Shown piece after piece: positions 55,298 to 64,000 of a stretch of DNA of 64,000 bases. A model generated the notes under the pieces. That model made no database searches. It saw only the letters and a list, made by a program, of their open reading frames with translations, and had not been told where the DNA came from. A program made the position numbers and the translations under genes. Position 1 is the first letter of the stretch; the number at the start of each line of letters is the position of its first letter. This DNA is from an uncultured Gemmatimonadota bacterium (GTDB taxonomy: Bacteria; Gemmatimonadota; Gemmatimonadetes; Gemmatimonadales; Gemmatimonadaceae). The stretch covers positions 62,001-126,000 of the forward strand of contig CADEDA010000002.1 in NCBI GenBank assembly GCA_902825965.1, in the 5' to 3' direction.

Positions 55298-56013
55298 GCC
55301 CGCGTCTCCCGCGCCTCGACCGCGCGGAGCTCCAGGAGTTCGGCGCACGACTGCGTCGCTGGTACCGCCGGCGTGCGCGCGACCTGCCGTGGCGACGCAC
55401 ACGGGATCCGTACCACATCCTGGTGTCGGAGTTGATGCTGCAGCAGACCCAGGTGTCGCGGGTGCTCGAGTACTATCCGCGGTTCCTGGCGCGATTCCCC
55501 ACGCTTGCGCACCTGGCCGGCGCGCAGGAGCGCGAGGTGGTCAAGGCGTGGGCGGGCCTCGGGTACTACGCGCGCGCGCGCAACCTGCACAAGCTTTCGC
55601 GTGCGGTGCTGCGCGAGGGGCCGCGCGCCTGGGGTGACCCACGCCCCGACGCCCGCCACGATGCCGGGGCGCCCCTGCCCGACGCGCCGGAACTGCTGCG
55701 CCGGCTGCCGGGCATCGGGGCGTACACGGCGGGCGCGGTGGCGACCTTCGCGTTCGAGCGCCGCGCGGCACTGGTGGACACCAACGTCGCACGCGTGCTC
55801 ACGCGGGTCTTCGCGCCGCGGCTCCATCCCAAGCGCCCGCGCGACCAGAAGGCGATCTGGGCGATCGCGGAGGCCACGCTGCCGCGCGCCGGCAAGCCCA
55901 GCTGGACGCACAATCAGGCGCTGATGGAACTCGGGGCACTGGTGTGCACCGCCCGGGTGAAACGTTGCGGCCAGTGCCCCGTGCACGGGGTCTGCCGCAG
56001 CAGCGAGCGCTGA
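55294..56013 (+). CDS. mutY: A/G-specific adenine glycosylase MutY, short form
   Basis: About 239 aa if read from CTG 55294. The family N-terminus (RRWYRRRARDLPWRRTRDPYH) is encoded upstream of the first ordinary start, GTG 55423, and no ATG, GTG or TTG exists in frame before it, so the gene seems to begin at CTG 55294, overlapping the previous stop. Catalytic Glu in SELMLQQTQVSRV, helix-hairpin-helix LPGIGAYTAGA, catalytic Asp in LVDTNVARV, and 4Fe-4S Cys spacing C-x6-C-x2-C-x5-C near the end. The C-terminal NUDIX-like 8-oxoG-recognition domain of full MutY (about 350 aa) is absent. Confidence 0.85.
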   Translation: MSPRLPRLDRAELQEFGARLRRWYRRRARDLPWRRTRDPYHILVSELMLQQTQVSRVLEYYPRFLARFPTLAHLAGAQEREVVKAWAGLGYYARARNLHKLSRAVLREGPRAWGDPRPDARHDAGAPLPDAPELLRRLPGIGAYTAGAVATFAFERRAALVDTNVARVLTRVFAPRLHPKRPRDQKAIWAIAEATLPRAGKPSWTHNQALMELGALVCTARVKRCGQCPVHGVCRSSER

Positions 56014-56035
56014 CCTCCCGCCGCGCCGCCGCGCG

Positions 56036-57508
56036 TCAGACCGCCCGCGACGTGGCGCGCGCGAGTTCGGCCGCGTAGCGGCGCGCAGCCCGCGCGAAGA
56101 TCCAGCTGCCGACCCGCGTGGACCAGATCAGGTTCGCGGCGCGCTGGGCGAGTGTCACGCGCACCGGGCGGGTGGTCCAGAGCGCGAGCGAGATCCCCGC
56201 CAGCACGGCGATCGAGAGCACCATGAGGATCGCCGCGACCGGCAGCACGCGCTCCCCGTTGGCGTCGAGCCGCGCGAACCGCGGGAGCAGTGGCATCTGC
56301 CCGCCCGCCACCATGCCGCCGAACACCGCGATCGTCTTGCGCCGCTGGATGCGCCGGCGTTCCACCGGGTCGGCGAGCAGCAACTCGCGCGCCCGGGCGG
56401 TGTCCTGTGCGATCGCGGCGATGGCGGCGCGCACGTCCTCGATGGTGAAGCCCTGCCGCACGATGAACCGCACACGATCGAGAGTCTGGCCGAGCACGGT
56501 CAGTCCCATCGTCGCGAAGAGCACCGTGAGCACCGACCCGAGCAGCGTGGACGCCTTGCCCGAGAACTGCACGAACAGCCCGAAGACGATGCACAGCACG
56601 AGCACGGTCTGCAGCGACTGCGCGGTCTGCTGCTGGAAGAGCCGCAACAGGGGCGCCACCTCGGCCGAGCGCAGGTGCAGCGACCCGATCGCATCCGCCA
56701 TCCGTTCGCCCGACGCGAAGCGCCGGTCGGGTTCCTTGGCCAGCGCCGTCGCGATCACGTCGGCGAGGCCCGATGGGAACCCGGGCCGCAGGTCGGTGAC
56801 CGCGGGGGGCAGCGCGGTGAGGTGCTGCATGAGCAGCTTGTGCGCCGTGGTGCCGTCGAACGGTGGCCGGCCCGTCGCGGCGAAGAACCCCACGCAGCCC
56901 AGCGAGTAGATGTCGCTGCGTCCATCCACCGGTTCGGCCGCGGCCTGCTCCGGACTCATGAAGGCGGGCGTGCCGATGGACTGGCCGACCTCGGTGAGCG
57001 TGGAGGCCTTCTCCTGGCGCGCGATGCCGAAATCGAGGATGCGCACCCGGCCGGTGCCGCGCTCGATCAGGAGGTTGTCGGGCTTCACGTCCCGGTGCAC
57101 GATCCCGCGCGCGTGTGCGTAGCCGAGTGCCCAGGCGGTGTCCTGCAGCAGGCGCGCGATGTCGGCGGGATCGTAGGGCCCGCTGCGGGCCACGCGCTCG
57201 GACAGCGTCTCGCCGTCCACGTACTCCATGATGATCGCGAGGAGGTCACCGCGTTCCTCGACGGCATGCACGTGCACGATGTTGGGGTGCGAGAGCGAGG
57301 CGGCGAGGCGGGCCTCGCGCACGAACCGCTCGCGCAGCGCCGGCTGCACCGCGTACTCCTGCGGCAGCACCTTGATCGCGACCTCGCGGTCGAGCGAGAG
57401 GTCGCGCGCGAGGAACACCGCCCCCATGCCACCGCGCCCGAGCTCCCGCTCGACCGCATAGCGGCCGGCGAGGTGGGTGTGGAGGGCCGTGAGGGTGGGG
57501 TCAGGCAT
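56036..57508 (-). CDS. Membrane-tailed Ser/Thr protein kinase
   Basis: 490 aa from ATG 57508. Kinase domain about 15-280: GRGGMGAVFLARD, AIKVL, HRDVKPDN, DFGIARQ, SPEQ, SDIYSLGC, all catalytic residues present. The C-terminal part has three hydrophobic segments (near 314-330, 341-360 and 430-455) separated by a basic cytosolic stretch (VERRRIQRRK), and no extracytoplasmic sensor domain of known type. Signals might come from the membrane itself. Upstream lies a GC-rich hairpin region shared with the citrate synthase 3' end. Confidence 0.88.
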   Translation of the reverse strand: MPDPTLTALHTHLAGRYAVERELGRGGMGAVFLARDLSLDREVAIKVLPQEYAVQPALRERFVREARLAASLSHPNIVHVHAVEERGDLLAIIMEYVDGETLSERVARSGPYDPADIARLLQDTAWALGYAHARGIVHRDVKPDNLLIERGTGRVRILDFGIARQEKASTLTEVGQSIGTPAFMSPEQAAAEPVDGRSDIYSLGCVGFFAATGRPPFDGTTAHKLLMQHLTALPPAVTDLRPGFPSGLADVIATALAKEPDRRFASGERMADAIGSLHLRSAEVAPLLRLFQQQTAQSLQTVLVLCIVFGLFVQFSGKASTLLGSVLTVLFATMGLTVLGQTLDRVRFIVRQGFTIEDVRAAIAAIAQDTARARELLLADPVERRRIQRRKTIAVFGGMVAGGQMPLLPRFARLDANGERVLPVAAILMVLSIAVLAGISLALWTTRPVRVTLAQRAANLIWSTRVGSWIFARAARRYAAELARATSRAV

Positions 57509-57510
57509 CG

Positions 57511-57607
57511 GAGGTGTGAGGTGTGAGGTCAAACGATGCGGCCGTAGTCGCACAAGCGGAAGAGGCGCGCCAGCGGTACCCGGCGCGCCCCTTCCACCTC
57601 ACACCTC
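57511..57607. repeat. Nested inverted repeats between gltA and the kinase gene
   Basis: Outer perfect 13-bp arms GAGGTGTGAGGTG (57511-57523) and CACCTCACACCTC (57595-57607). They enclose the inner terminator-like hairpin at 57559-57594. Confidence 0.65.
57559..57594 (-). terminator. Hairpin after citrate synthase
   Basis: 13-bp stem with one mismatch, 57559-57571 against 57582-57594, core GGCGCGCC, 10-nt loop. Lies 25 nt beyond the gltA stop on the minus strand. Confidence 0.6.
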
Positions 57608-57618
57608 CCACCTTCAAC

Positions 57619-58959
<1,341 letters not shown>

Positions 58960-59018
58960 CGGATTCGATCCCTTCTGGGGGGTGGACCCGACCGTGGCAG
59001 GGCGCCGGTCGGGAAAGC

Positions 59019-59042
59019 GGAGCGTCGCCGCGGCGACGCTCC
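59019..59042. promoter_or_regulatory. Perfect 24-bp palindrome in the gltA leader
   Basis: GGAGCGTCGCCG joined without spacer to its reverse complement CGGCGACGCTCC. Begins right after the TATGTTTCA box (59043-59051, minus) and so covers the expected transcription start. Could be an operator or a 5' end hairpin. Confidence 0.65.
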
Positions 59043-59051
59043 TGAAACATA
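59043..59051 (-). promoter_or_regulatory. TATGTTTCA box upstream of gltA
   Basis: Minus-strand TATGTT (59051-59046) followed by TCA matches the recurrent TAnnTTtC motif. 86 nt before the ATG. Confidence 0.45.
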
Positions 59052-59119
59052 GTCTCGGACCCAGCCAATCGGGCCTGAACCGCGACCACCCTGCGGCTGT
59101 GCCGGACTCGCGGGTCCGC

Positions 59120-59128
59120 TATCCTTAC
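59120..59128 (+). promoter_or_regulatory. TATCCTTAC box upstream of the TauE/SafE gene
   Basis: TATCCT (59120-59125) ends 21 nt before GTG 59147. It is a weaker match to the motif. Confidence 0.3.
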
Positions 59129-59146
59129 GCACGCCCTCGCCACGAC

Positions 59147-59935
59147 GTGGAACAGACCTCCCTCCTCCTGCTGGTGGCCCTCGCGGCCGCGGTCGGCGCG
59201 GCGATGAACGCCGTGGCCGGGGGCGGGACGCTGGTCACCTTCCCCGCCCTCGTCGCGCTCGGGATCCCCACGGTCCAGGCCAACGCCACGTCCACGGTGG
59301 CCCTCTGGCCCGGGACGATGACCTCCATGTGGGGCTACCGTTCCGAACTCCGCGGCGCCCGGCGCTGGGCCATCGCCTTCGCCATCCCGAGCCTGCTCGG
59401 CGGTGTCGTCGGCGCCCTGCTCCTCCTCGTCACACCCGAGAAACGCTTCGCCGCGATCGTGCCCTGGCTGATCCTGGGGGCGACTACCCTGTTCATGGTG
59501 CAGGGCCGCCTCGTGCGCCGCCTCGCGGACGGCGCCGCCCGGCGCTCGGTCGCGGAGGCCGACGGCACGCTGCGGCCACCGGCCACGCCCTTCCTCTTCT
59601 ACCAGTTCCTCGTCGGCATCTACGGCGGCTACTTCGGCGCCGGCGCCGGCATCCTCATGCTCGCCGCCCTCGGGCTCATGGGCCTCACGAACATCCACCA
59701 GATGAACGGCCTCAAGAACTGGGGCGGTGGCGTGTTCAACCTCGTCGCCGTGGTCATCTTCGCCTTCAGCGGCATCGTGCACTGGCCGGTCGCGGTCGCC
59801 ATGGCGATCGGGGCCACCCTCGGCGGCGTGGGCGGTTCGCTGCTCGCACAGCGTGTCGGCCAAGTATGGGTCCGCCGCGCAATTGTCGTGATCGGCGTCG
59901 GCAGCGGCGTCGCCATGCTGCTCGGGCTGATCTGA
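59147..59935 (+). CDS. TauE/SafE-family membrane exporter
   Basis: 262 aa from GTG 59147; the longer frame upstream runs into the gltA 5' region and is rejected. Eight-helix family: AVGAAMNAVAGGGTLVTFPALVALG in the first helix pair and GIYGGYFGAGAGILMLAALG in the repeat. Members export sulfite, sulfoacetate or other small acids; no sulfur genes are adjacent, so substrate is open. The PLP decarboxylase gene starts 49 nt downstream. Confidence 0.88.
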   Translation: MEQTSLLLLVALAAAVGAAMNAVAGGGTLVTFPALVALGIPTVQANATSTVALWPGTMTSMWGYRSELRGARRWAIAFAIPSLLGGVVGALLLLVTPEKRFAAIVPWLILGATTLFMVQGRLVRRLADGAARRSVAEADGTLRPPATPFLFYQFLVGIYGGYFGAGAGILMLAALGLMGLTNIHQMNGLKNWGGGVFNLVAVVIFAFSGIVHWPVAVAMAIGATLGGVGGSLLAQRVGQVWVRRAIVVIGVGSGVAMLLGLI

Positions 59936-59973
59936 CCGCAGGATTCGGGTCGCATCGGCCGCCCGTCCCCAAC

Positions 59974-59982
59974 GAGATTCCG
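59974..59982 (+). promoter_or_regulatory. GAGATTCCG box before the PLP decarboxylase gene (leaderless-type)
   Basis: GAGATT (59974-59979) ends 5 nt before ATG 59985. Differs from the ruvB box only in the first base. Confidence 0.35.
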
Positions 59983-59984
59983 CC

Positions 59985-61469
59985 ATGACTGATCGCCTCC
60001 CTCCTCTCGACCCGCAGGACTGGGACGGGTATCGCGCGCTCGCGCACCGCATGCTCGATGAGTCCATCGACTACCTGCGCGATGTCCGGGACCGCCCCAC
60101 CTGGCGGCCCATGCCCGCCGACGTGCGCCACGCGCTGGCCACCGAACCGCTGCCCCGCGACGGCCGCGGTGATGCCGCGGTCTACGAGGACTTCCTGCGC
60201 CTCGTGCGCCCCTACCCCAACGGCAACATCCACCCGCGCTTCTGGGGCTGGGTGATGGGCACCGGCACGCCGCAGGCCGCGATGGCCGACTTCCTCTCCT
60301 CCGTGATGAACCCCAACGTCGGCGGGCTCGAGCAGTCACCGGTGCTCGTGGAGCAGCAGGTGGTGAAGTGGTGCGCCGAGTTGATGGGGTTCCCGTCGAC
60401 GGCCGGCGGCATCTTGGTGAGCGGCGGCACCATGGCCAACGTGCTCTCGCTGGCGGTCGCGCGGCAGCGGGCGGCCGGATTCGACGTGCGCACGGAAGGA
60501 CTGCAGGGCGACCATCCCCGCCTGCTCGTGTACGCCTCCACCGAAGTCCACGGCTGGCTCAAGAAGGCCTGTGAGTTCCTCGGGCTCGGCCACGCGGCGT
60601 TCCGTCGCGTGCCGGTGCGGGCCGACTTCCGCGTGGACGTCGACGCGATGGCCGCGATGATCCGTGACGACCGCGCCGCGGGACATCGGCCGTTCTGCAT
60701 CATCGGCACGGCCGGCACGGTGCAGACCGGGGCGACCGACGACCTGGTCGCGCTCGCGGACCTCGCCGCACGCGAACAGTGCTGGTTCCATGTCGACGGA
60801 GCGTTCGGCGCGATGGCCGCCCTTTCGCCGGAGACGGCCGCGCAGGTGCACGGCATGGACCGCGCCGACTCGCTCGCGTTCGACCTGCACAAGTGGGGCT
60901 ACCTGCCGTTCGACGTCGCGGTGGTGCTCACCCGCGAGGACCGCGCCCTCACGGAGACCTTCTCCATGCAGGCCGCCTATCTCGCGAGTGAATCGCGGGG
61001 CATCCTCGCGCAGACCGGCATCCACTTCGCGGACCGCGGCATCGAACTCACGCGCAGCTTCAAGGCGCTCAAGGTGTGGATGCAGTTCCGCGCCACCGGC
61101 ACCGACCTGCTCGGCGCCCACATCGCCCGCAACGTGCGGCAGGCCGGGGACCTGGCGCGTGCCGTGGACGCGCACCCGGCGCTGGAGCGCCTCGCACCGG
61201 CCCCGCTCAACATCGTGAACTTCCGCTACGTGCCGCCCGCGCCCGGGTCCCCGCGCGACGACGCCGCGCTCGACGCACTGAACCGCGAGATCCTCATCCA
61301 GCTGCAGGAGCGCGGCATCGCGGTGCCGAGCGGCACCACGATCAACGGGCGCTTCGCCATCCGCGTGGCGATCACCAACCACCGGTCAACGGACGCGGAC
61401 TTCACCGCGCTGGTGGATGCGGTGGTCGCCATCGGCGGGGAACTCCTCCGGGCGGCCGGGGGCCGTTGA
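59985..61469 (+). CDS. Group II PLP-dependent amino acid decarboxylase-like protein
   Basis: 494 aa. Family of aromatic-L-amino-acid and related decarboxylases. Core: PNVGGLEQSPVLVEQQVVKW, the SGGTMANVLSLAVAR cofactor site, YASTEVHGWLKKA, HVDGAFGA, and DLHKWGYLPFD with PLP Lys303. The lysine motif has Leu in place of the usual Pro (DPHKW). C-terminal small domain with SGTTINGRFAIRVAITNHRS. Substrate cannot be assigned; members decarboxylate Trp, Phe, Tyr or Glu, and some make aldehydes instead. Confidence 0.87.
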   Translation: MTDRLPPLDPQDWDGYRALAHRMLDESIDYLRDVRDRPTWRPMPADVRHALATEPLPRDGRGDAAVYEDFLRLVRPYPNGNIHPRFWGWVMGTGTPQAAMADFLSSVMNPNVGGLEQSPVLVEQQVVKWCAELMGFPSTAGGILVSGGTMANVLSLAVARQRAAGFDVRTEGLQGDHPRLLVYASTEVHGWLKKACEFLGLGHAAFRRVPVRADFRVDVDAMAAMIRDDRAAGHRPFCIIGTAGTVQTGATDDLVALADLAAREQCWFHVDGAFGAMAALSPETAAQVHGMDRADSLAFDLHKWGYLPFDVAVVLTREDRALTETFSMQAAYLASESRGILAQTGIHFADRGIELTRSFKALKVWMQFRATGTDLLGAHIARNVRQAGDLARAVDAHPALERLAPAPLNIVNFRYVPPAPGSPRDDAALDALNREILIQLQERGIAVPSGTTINGRFAIRVAITNHRSTDADFTALVDAVVAIGGELLRAAGGR

Positions 61470-61497
61470 GCTGCAGCGGGGGCCGCTGACCTGCAGC
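61458..61497. repeat. 20-nt tandem repeat at the decarboxylase 3' end
   Basis: Units 61458-61477 and 61478-61497 differ at two positions (GGGGGCCGYTGASCTGCAGC), followed by a partial third copy. The first unit includes the stop codon region of the gene. Confidence 0.7.
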
Positions 61498-61519
61498 GGC
61501 GGCCGTCGGGTGGATCCGG

Positions 61520-61990
61520 CTACGCGGGGACGCCGGCCTTCTTGCAGATGATCGCCCACTCCTTGGCGGTCACCGGCTGCACGCTCAGCCGGCTGCCCCG
61601 CTGCAGGAGCACCATCTTCTCCAGGCCCTTCGTGGCCTTGAGCTCCGCGAGCGTGAGCAGCTGCGGCAGGGCGACCACCGCGCGCACGTCCACCATGTAC
61701 CAGGTGGGGGCGGCCGGATCGGACTTGGGGTCGAAGTGATCGTCCTTGGGATCGAAGGCGGTGTGGTCCGGATACCCCGACTTCACGATCTCGCAGATGC
61801 CGGCGATCCCCGTGGGGTCGGCGCTCGAATGGTAGAAGAACGCGCGATCCCCCACGCGCATCAGATCCCGCAGCGTGTTGCGCGCCTGGTAGTTCCGTAC
61901 GCCGTCCCAGTGCGTGGTCCGCTTGGGCGCCCGCATGAGATCGGCGAACGCGAAGACCTCGGGTTCGGACTTGAGCAGCCAGAAGTTCAC
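61520..61990 (-). CDS. EVE-domain protein
   Basis: 156 aa from GTG 61990, which gives the family start VNFWLLKSEPEVFAFADL. EVE domains belong to the PUA-like fold and bind modified bases in DNA or RNA. Signatures: HWDGVRNYQARNTLRDLMRVGDRAFFYHS and GIAGICEIVKSGYPD. The GTG overlaps the stop of the aminotransferase gene (GTGA). Longer upstream frame rejected because it lies across that gene. Confidence 0.9.
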   Translation of the reverse strand: MNFWLLKSEPEVFAFADLMRAPKRTTHWDGVRNYQARNTLRDLMRVGDRAFFYHSSADPTGIAGICEIVKSGYPDHTAFDPKDDHFDPKSDPAAPTWYMVDVRAVVALPQLLTLAELKATKGLEKMVLLQRGSRLSVQPVTAKEWAIICKKAGVPA

Positions 61991-63285
61991 GCGACGCCCT
62001 GCCGCATGGCGAGCTTGACCACGTCCACGAAGCGGTCGATCTCGTCGACCGTCGTGTAGATGCTGGGCGTGATCCGGATGCCGCTGAACTCGGGGTGCAC
62101 GATGGGGGTGTTCACGATGCGGTGGTTGGCGAGCATCCAGCTCCCGAGCTTCACCGGGTCGAGTCCGTCGACGGAGAGGAAGCCGATGGCGCCCGCCTTG
62201 TCGGGCCCGAGCTCGGTGAGGACCTTCACGCGCGGCGAGTCCGCGAGCAGTGCCTTCGCCCAGCGATCGCGCAGGTAACGCAGCCGCGCGATCTTGCGGT
62301 CCGCGCCGATGCCGCGGTGGAAGGTGATCGCGACCGAGACCGCGTTGAAGTTCGCCTGCGGGTGCGTGCCGATCTCCTCGTACTTCCGGACGTTGGCCTC
62401 GCGCGACTTGTCGGAGCCCATCAGCGGCCAGAGGGTGGGGATCTTCGCCTTGCGCACGTACAGGAAGCCCGCCCCGATGGGCGCATGCAGCCACTTGTGC
62501 AGCGAGGTCGCGTAGTAGTCGCACTCGAGTTCGTCGCGCGTGAACGGGAAGTGCGCGAAGGCGTGCGCCCCGTCGACGAACACCTCGATCCCGCGGGGGC
62601 GCGCCATGCGCACCACGTCGCGGATCGGCAGGATCTGGCCGGTGAGGTTGGTGATGTGCGTGAGCTCGATGACCTTCGTCCGCGGGGTGATCGCGGCCTC
62701 GAGGTTCCGGAGCAGCACCTTGGGGTCGGTGAGCGGCACCGGGAACGAGACCTGCTTGAGGACGATGCCCTCGCGGCGCTCGCGCTGCTGCCAGGTGGTG
62801 ATCATCCGCCCGTAGTTCTGGTTGGTGATCAGCACCTCGTCGCCGCGCGCGAGGTCGATGCCGAGGATCATCGTCTCGAGCCCCTCCGAGGCGTTGCGGA
62901 CGATCGCCATCTCCTCGGTGTCGCAGCCGAACTCCGCGGCGAGTTCGCGGCGCGTGCTCTCCATGCGCGGCTCGAGCACGCGCCAGTTGTGCTCCACCGG
63001 CAGCTCGTTGACGAACCGCAGGTCGCGGATCATCTGCTCGAGCACGTGCGTCGGCGTGGGCGAGATGCCGCCGTTGTTCAGGTTGATCATCGTGCGGTCC
63101 ATGTCGAACGCACGCTGGATGTGCGACCAGTACGATTCGTCGTCGGCGAGTGCGCCCGCACTGCGCGCACCGGCCACGGCCTCGGCCTTGAACAGCTGCG
63201 TGACCGCGCGCTCGGAGAGCATCGGGAGGGCGGTCCCGGCGCCGGCGAGTCCGGCGAGGAAGGAACGACGCGACGTGAGGGGCAC
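61987..63285 (-). CDS. Class V aminotransferase-fold protein with Tat signal
   Basis: 432 aa from GTG 63285. The N-terminus SRRSFLAGLAGAGTALPML is a twin-arginine signal (R6-R7), so the folded PLP protein should be exported. PLP-binding region EVFVDGAHAFAHFPF and lysine loop ATSLHKWLHAPIG are intact. Closest family style is isopenicillin-N epimerase/cysteine desulfurase-like class V enzymes. Reaction unknown. 24 nt after the partial barrel gene and translationally coupled to the EVE gene. Confidence 0.87.
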   Translation of the reverse strand: MPLTSRRSFLAGLAGAGTALPMLSERAVTQLFKAEAVAGARSAGALADDESYWSHIQRAFDMDRTMINLNNGGISPTPTHVLEQMIRDLRFVNELPVEHNWRVLEPRMESTRRELAAEFGCDTEEMAIVRNASEGLETMILGIDLARGDEVLITNQNYGRMITTWQQRERREGIVLKQVSFPVPLTDPKVLLRNLEAAITPRTKVIELTHITNLTGQILPIRDVVRMARPRGIEVFVDGAHAFAHFPFTRDELECDYYATSLHKWLHAPIGAGFLYVRKAKIPTLWPLMGSDKSREANVRKYEEIGTHPQANFNAVSVAITFHRGIGADRKIARLRYLRDRWAKALLADSPRVKVLTELGPDKAGAIGFLSVDGLDPVKLGSWMLANHRIVNTPIVHPEFSGIRITPSIYTTVDEIDRFVDVVKLAMRQGVA

Positions 63286-63309
63286 GGGCGACTCGGGCTG
63301 GAGGAACCG

Positions 63310-64000
63310 CTAAGGTACCACGATCAGGCCCGACTCGCCTCCGAAGTCGTCACGCACGCGGGCCAGGTTCCGGGGGGCGCGCCACGGGCCCTGGTTGGTG
63401 CGCACCCCGATGTGGTACTTGCCCGAGCGCAGCCGGATGCGCGCGACCCAGTAGCTGCCTTCGCGCTCCATCGGCACCGGGCGCCACTCGGAGAAGTCGC
63501 CCGCGACCTCCACCTCGAGCCACTCGGCGGAGAAGACGCGCACCACGAGTTCGCCGCCGCCACCGCCCGCCAACGGTTCCACCGTCGCGTCGGCGATCGT
63601 CGAGCGCTGCATCACGGGCAACGGCTTGGGGCCCAGCGAGACGCGCAGCGACGCGGTGATGATGTCGGCCTGCGGCAGGCCGCGCACCGGGTCCGCGAGT
63701 TGCCGGCCGGCGCCGCCGATCAAGGCGACCCGATCCGTCAGTTGCAGCGTCGCGCTGCCGTACAGCGCGTTCTGGCTGAACTCGGCCCCGGCGATGGTCT
63801 GGCGGCGCGTGAGCGAGGCCGTGATGTCGTGCGGGCCGCCGCGGAGTTGCAGCACGAGCTGCGCGTCCTGGAACTCGAACGGCCCGCTCTCGTTCTCCAG
63901 CAACAGGCCCGCCGTCTCGAACAGCAGCGCGTCGGTGGCGTACAGGCGCGACAGCGAGAGGCTGCCGTAGAGGAATCCGAACCGGGACCATCCGCCGAGG
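63310..64000 (-). CDS. Outer-membrane-like protein with C-terminal glycogen-binding (CBM48/AMPK) domain (partial)
   Basis: About 230 C-terminal residues; the frame runs open through the right edge. The first ~130 residues show alternating strands (FGFLYGSLSLSRLYATD, GGPHDITASLTRR), like a membrane barrel. The last about 80 residues resemble the AMPK-type glycogen-binding domain: VEVAGDFSEWRPVPMER, GSYWVARIRLRSGKYHIGV, ending SGLIVVP. Such a domain normally binds alpha-glucans or acts as an Ig-like spacer. The start is outside the window. Confidence 0.7.
   Translation of the reverse strand, partial: LGGWSRFGFLYGSLSLSRLYATDALLFETAGLLLENESGPFEFQDAQLVLQLRGGPHDITASLTRRQTIAGAEFSQNALYGSATLQLTDRVALIGGAGRQLADPVRGLPQADIITASLRVSLGPKPLPVMQRSTIADATVEPLAGGGGGELVVRVFSAEWLEVEVAGDFSEWRPVPMEREGSYWVARIRLRSGKYHIGVRTNQGPWRAPRNLARVRDDFGGESGLIVVP

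Overview
The window is a GC-rich bacterial chromosome segment packed with short-spaced genes, in an organism with an outer membrane: it encodes Lgt, a TamA/BamA-like barrel with TamB, TolC with an RND pump, several beta-barrels and lipoproteins. Gene content and protein style (short RpoD-type sigma factor, DUF5916 and DUF6941 proteins, many Ser/Thr kinases, HRDVSPGN kinase loop) suggest Gemmatimonadota. That placement is inference. No rRNA, tRNA, CRISPR array, prophage or intact insertion sequence was seen. Both ends cut genes.

Layout. 1-1.3 kb: end of an unknown gene and an outer-membrane barrel. 1.4-12.4 kb (+): housekeeping cluster yebC, ruvC-ruvA-ruvB, queA, yajC, def, fmt, rsmB, rpe, tlpA-like, cdaR-like, tsaD, lgt. 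12.4-18.2 kb (-): a DUF5916 barrel, then a five-gene overlapping operon (EamA transporter, HAD phosphatase, CYTH enzyme, unknown protein, acpS). 18.3-18.7 kb (+): a DUF6941 protein. 18.7-30.6 kb (-): FNR2, TamA/BamA-like, TamB, PAS histidine kinase, NtrC-like regulator, zinc ribbon, P1 peptidase, which may form one long operon. 30.7-34.5 kb (+): Ser/Thr kinase, PduO-type adenosyltransferase, aroB, RpoD-family sigma factor. 34.6-39.9 kb (+): glcD-glcE-glcF, HAD-like protein, ygfZ. 40-47.6 kb: small lipoprotein, molybdopterin oxidoreductase, MoxR-like ATPase, MFS (-), Ca/Na antiporter, VWA protein. 47.6-54.6 kb: a barrel, then a tolC-MFP-RND efflux operon divergent from its TetR repressor. 54.6-64 kb: Ni/Co transporter, short mutY, membrane-tailed kinase, citrate synthase, TauE/SafE, PLP decarboxylase, EVE protein, Tat-targeted class V aminotransferase, and a cut glycogen-binding-domain barrel.

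The most striking pattern is regulatory. A motif of the form TAnnTT(C/T)CG recurs before many genes on both strands. In eleven cases it ends only 5-8 nt before the start codon, so the mRNAs should be leaderless. In five cases the TAG stop of the previous gene is also the first half of the motif. The motif resembles the Bacteroidetes -7 box (TAnnTTTG), and the window encodes a short, region-1.1-less RpoD-type sigma factor that could read it. Other points of note: an NtrC-like regulator without GAFTGA, a HAD protein with both catalytic Asp replaced by Glu, a mutY that seems to start at CTG, overlapping divergent promoters at the efflux operon, and a perfect 24-bp palindrome in the citrate synthase leader.
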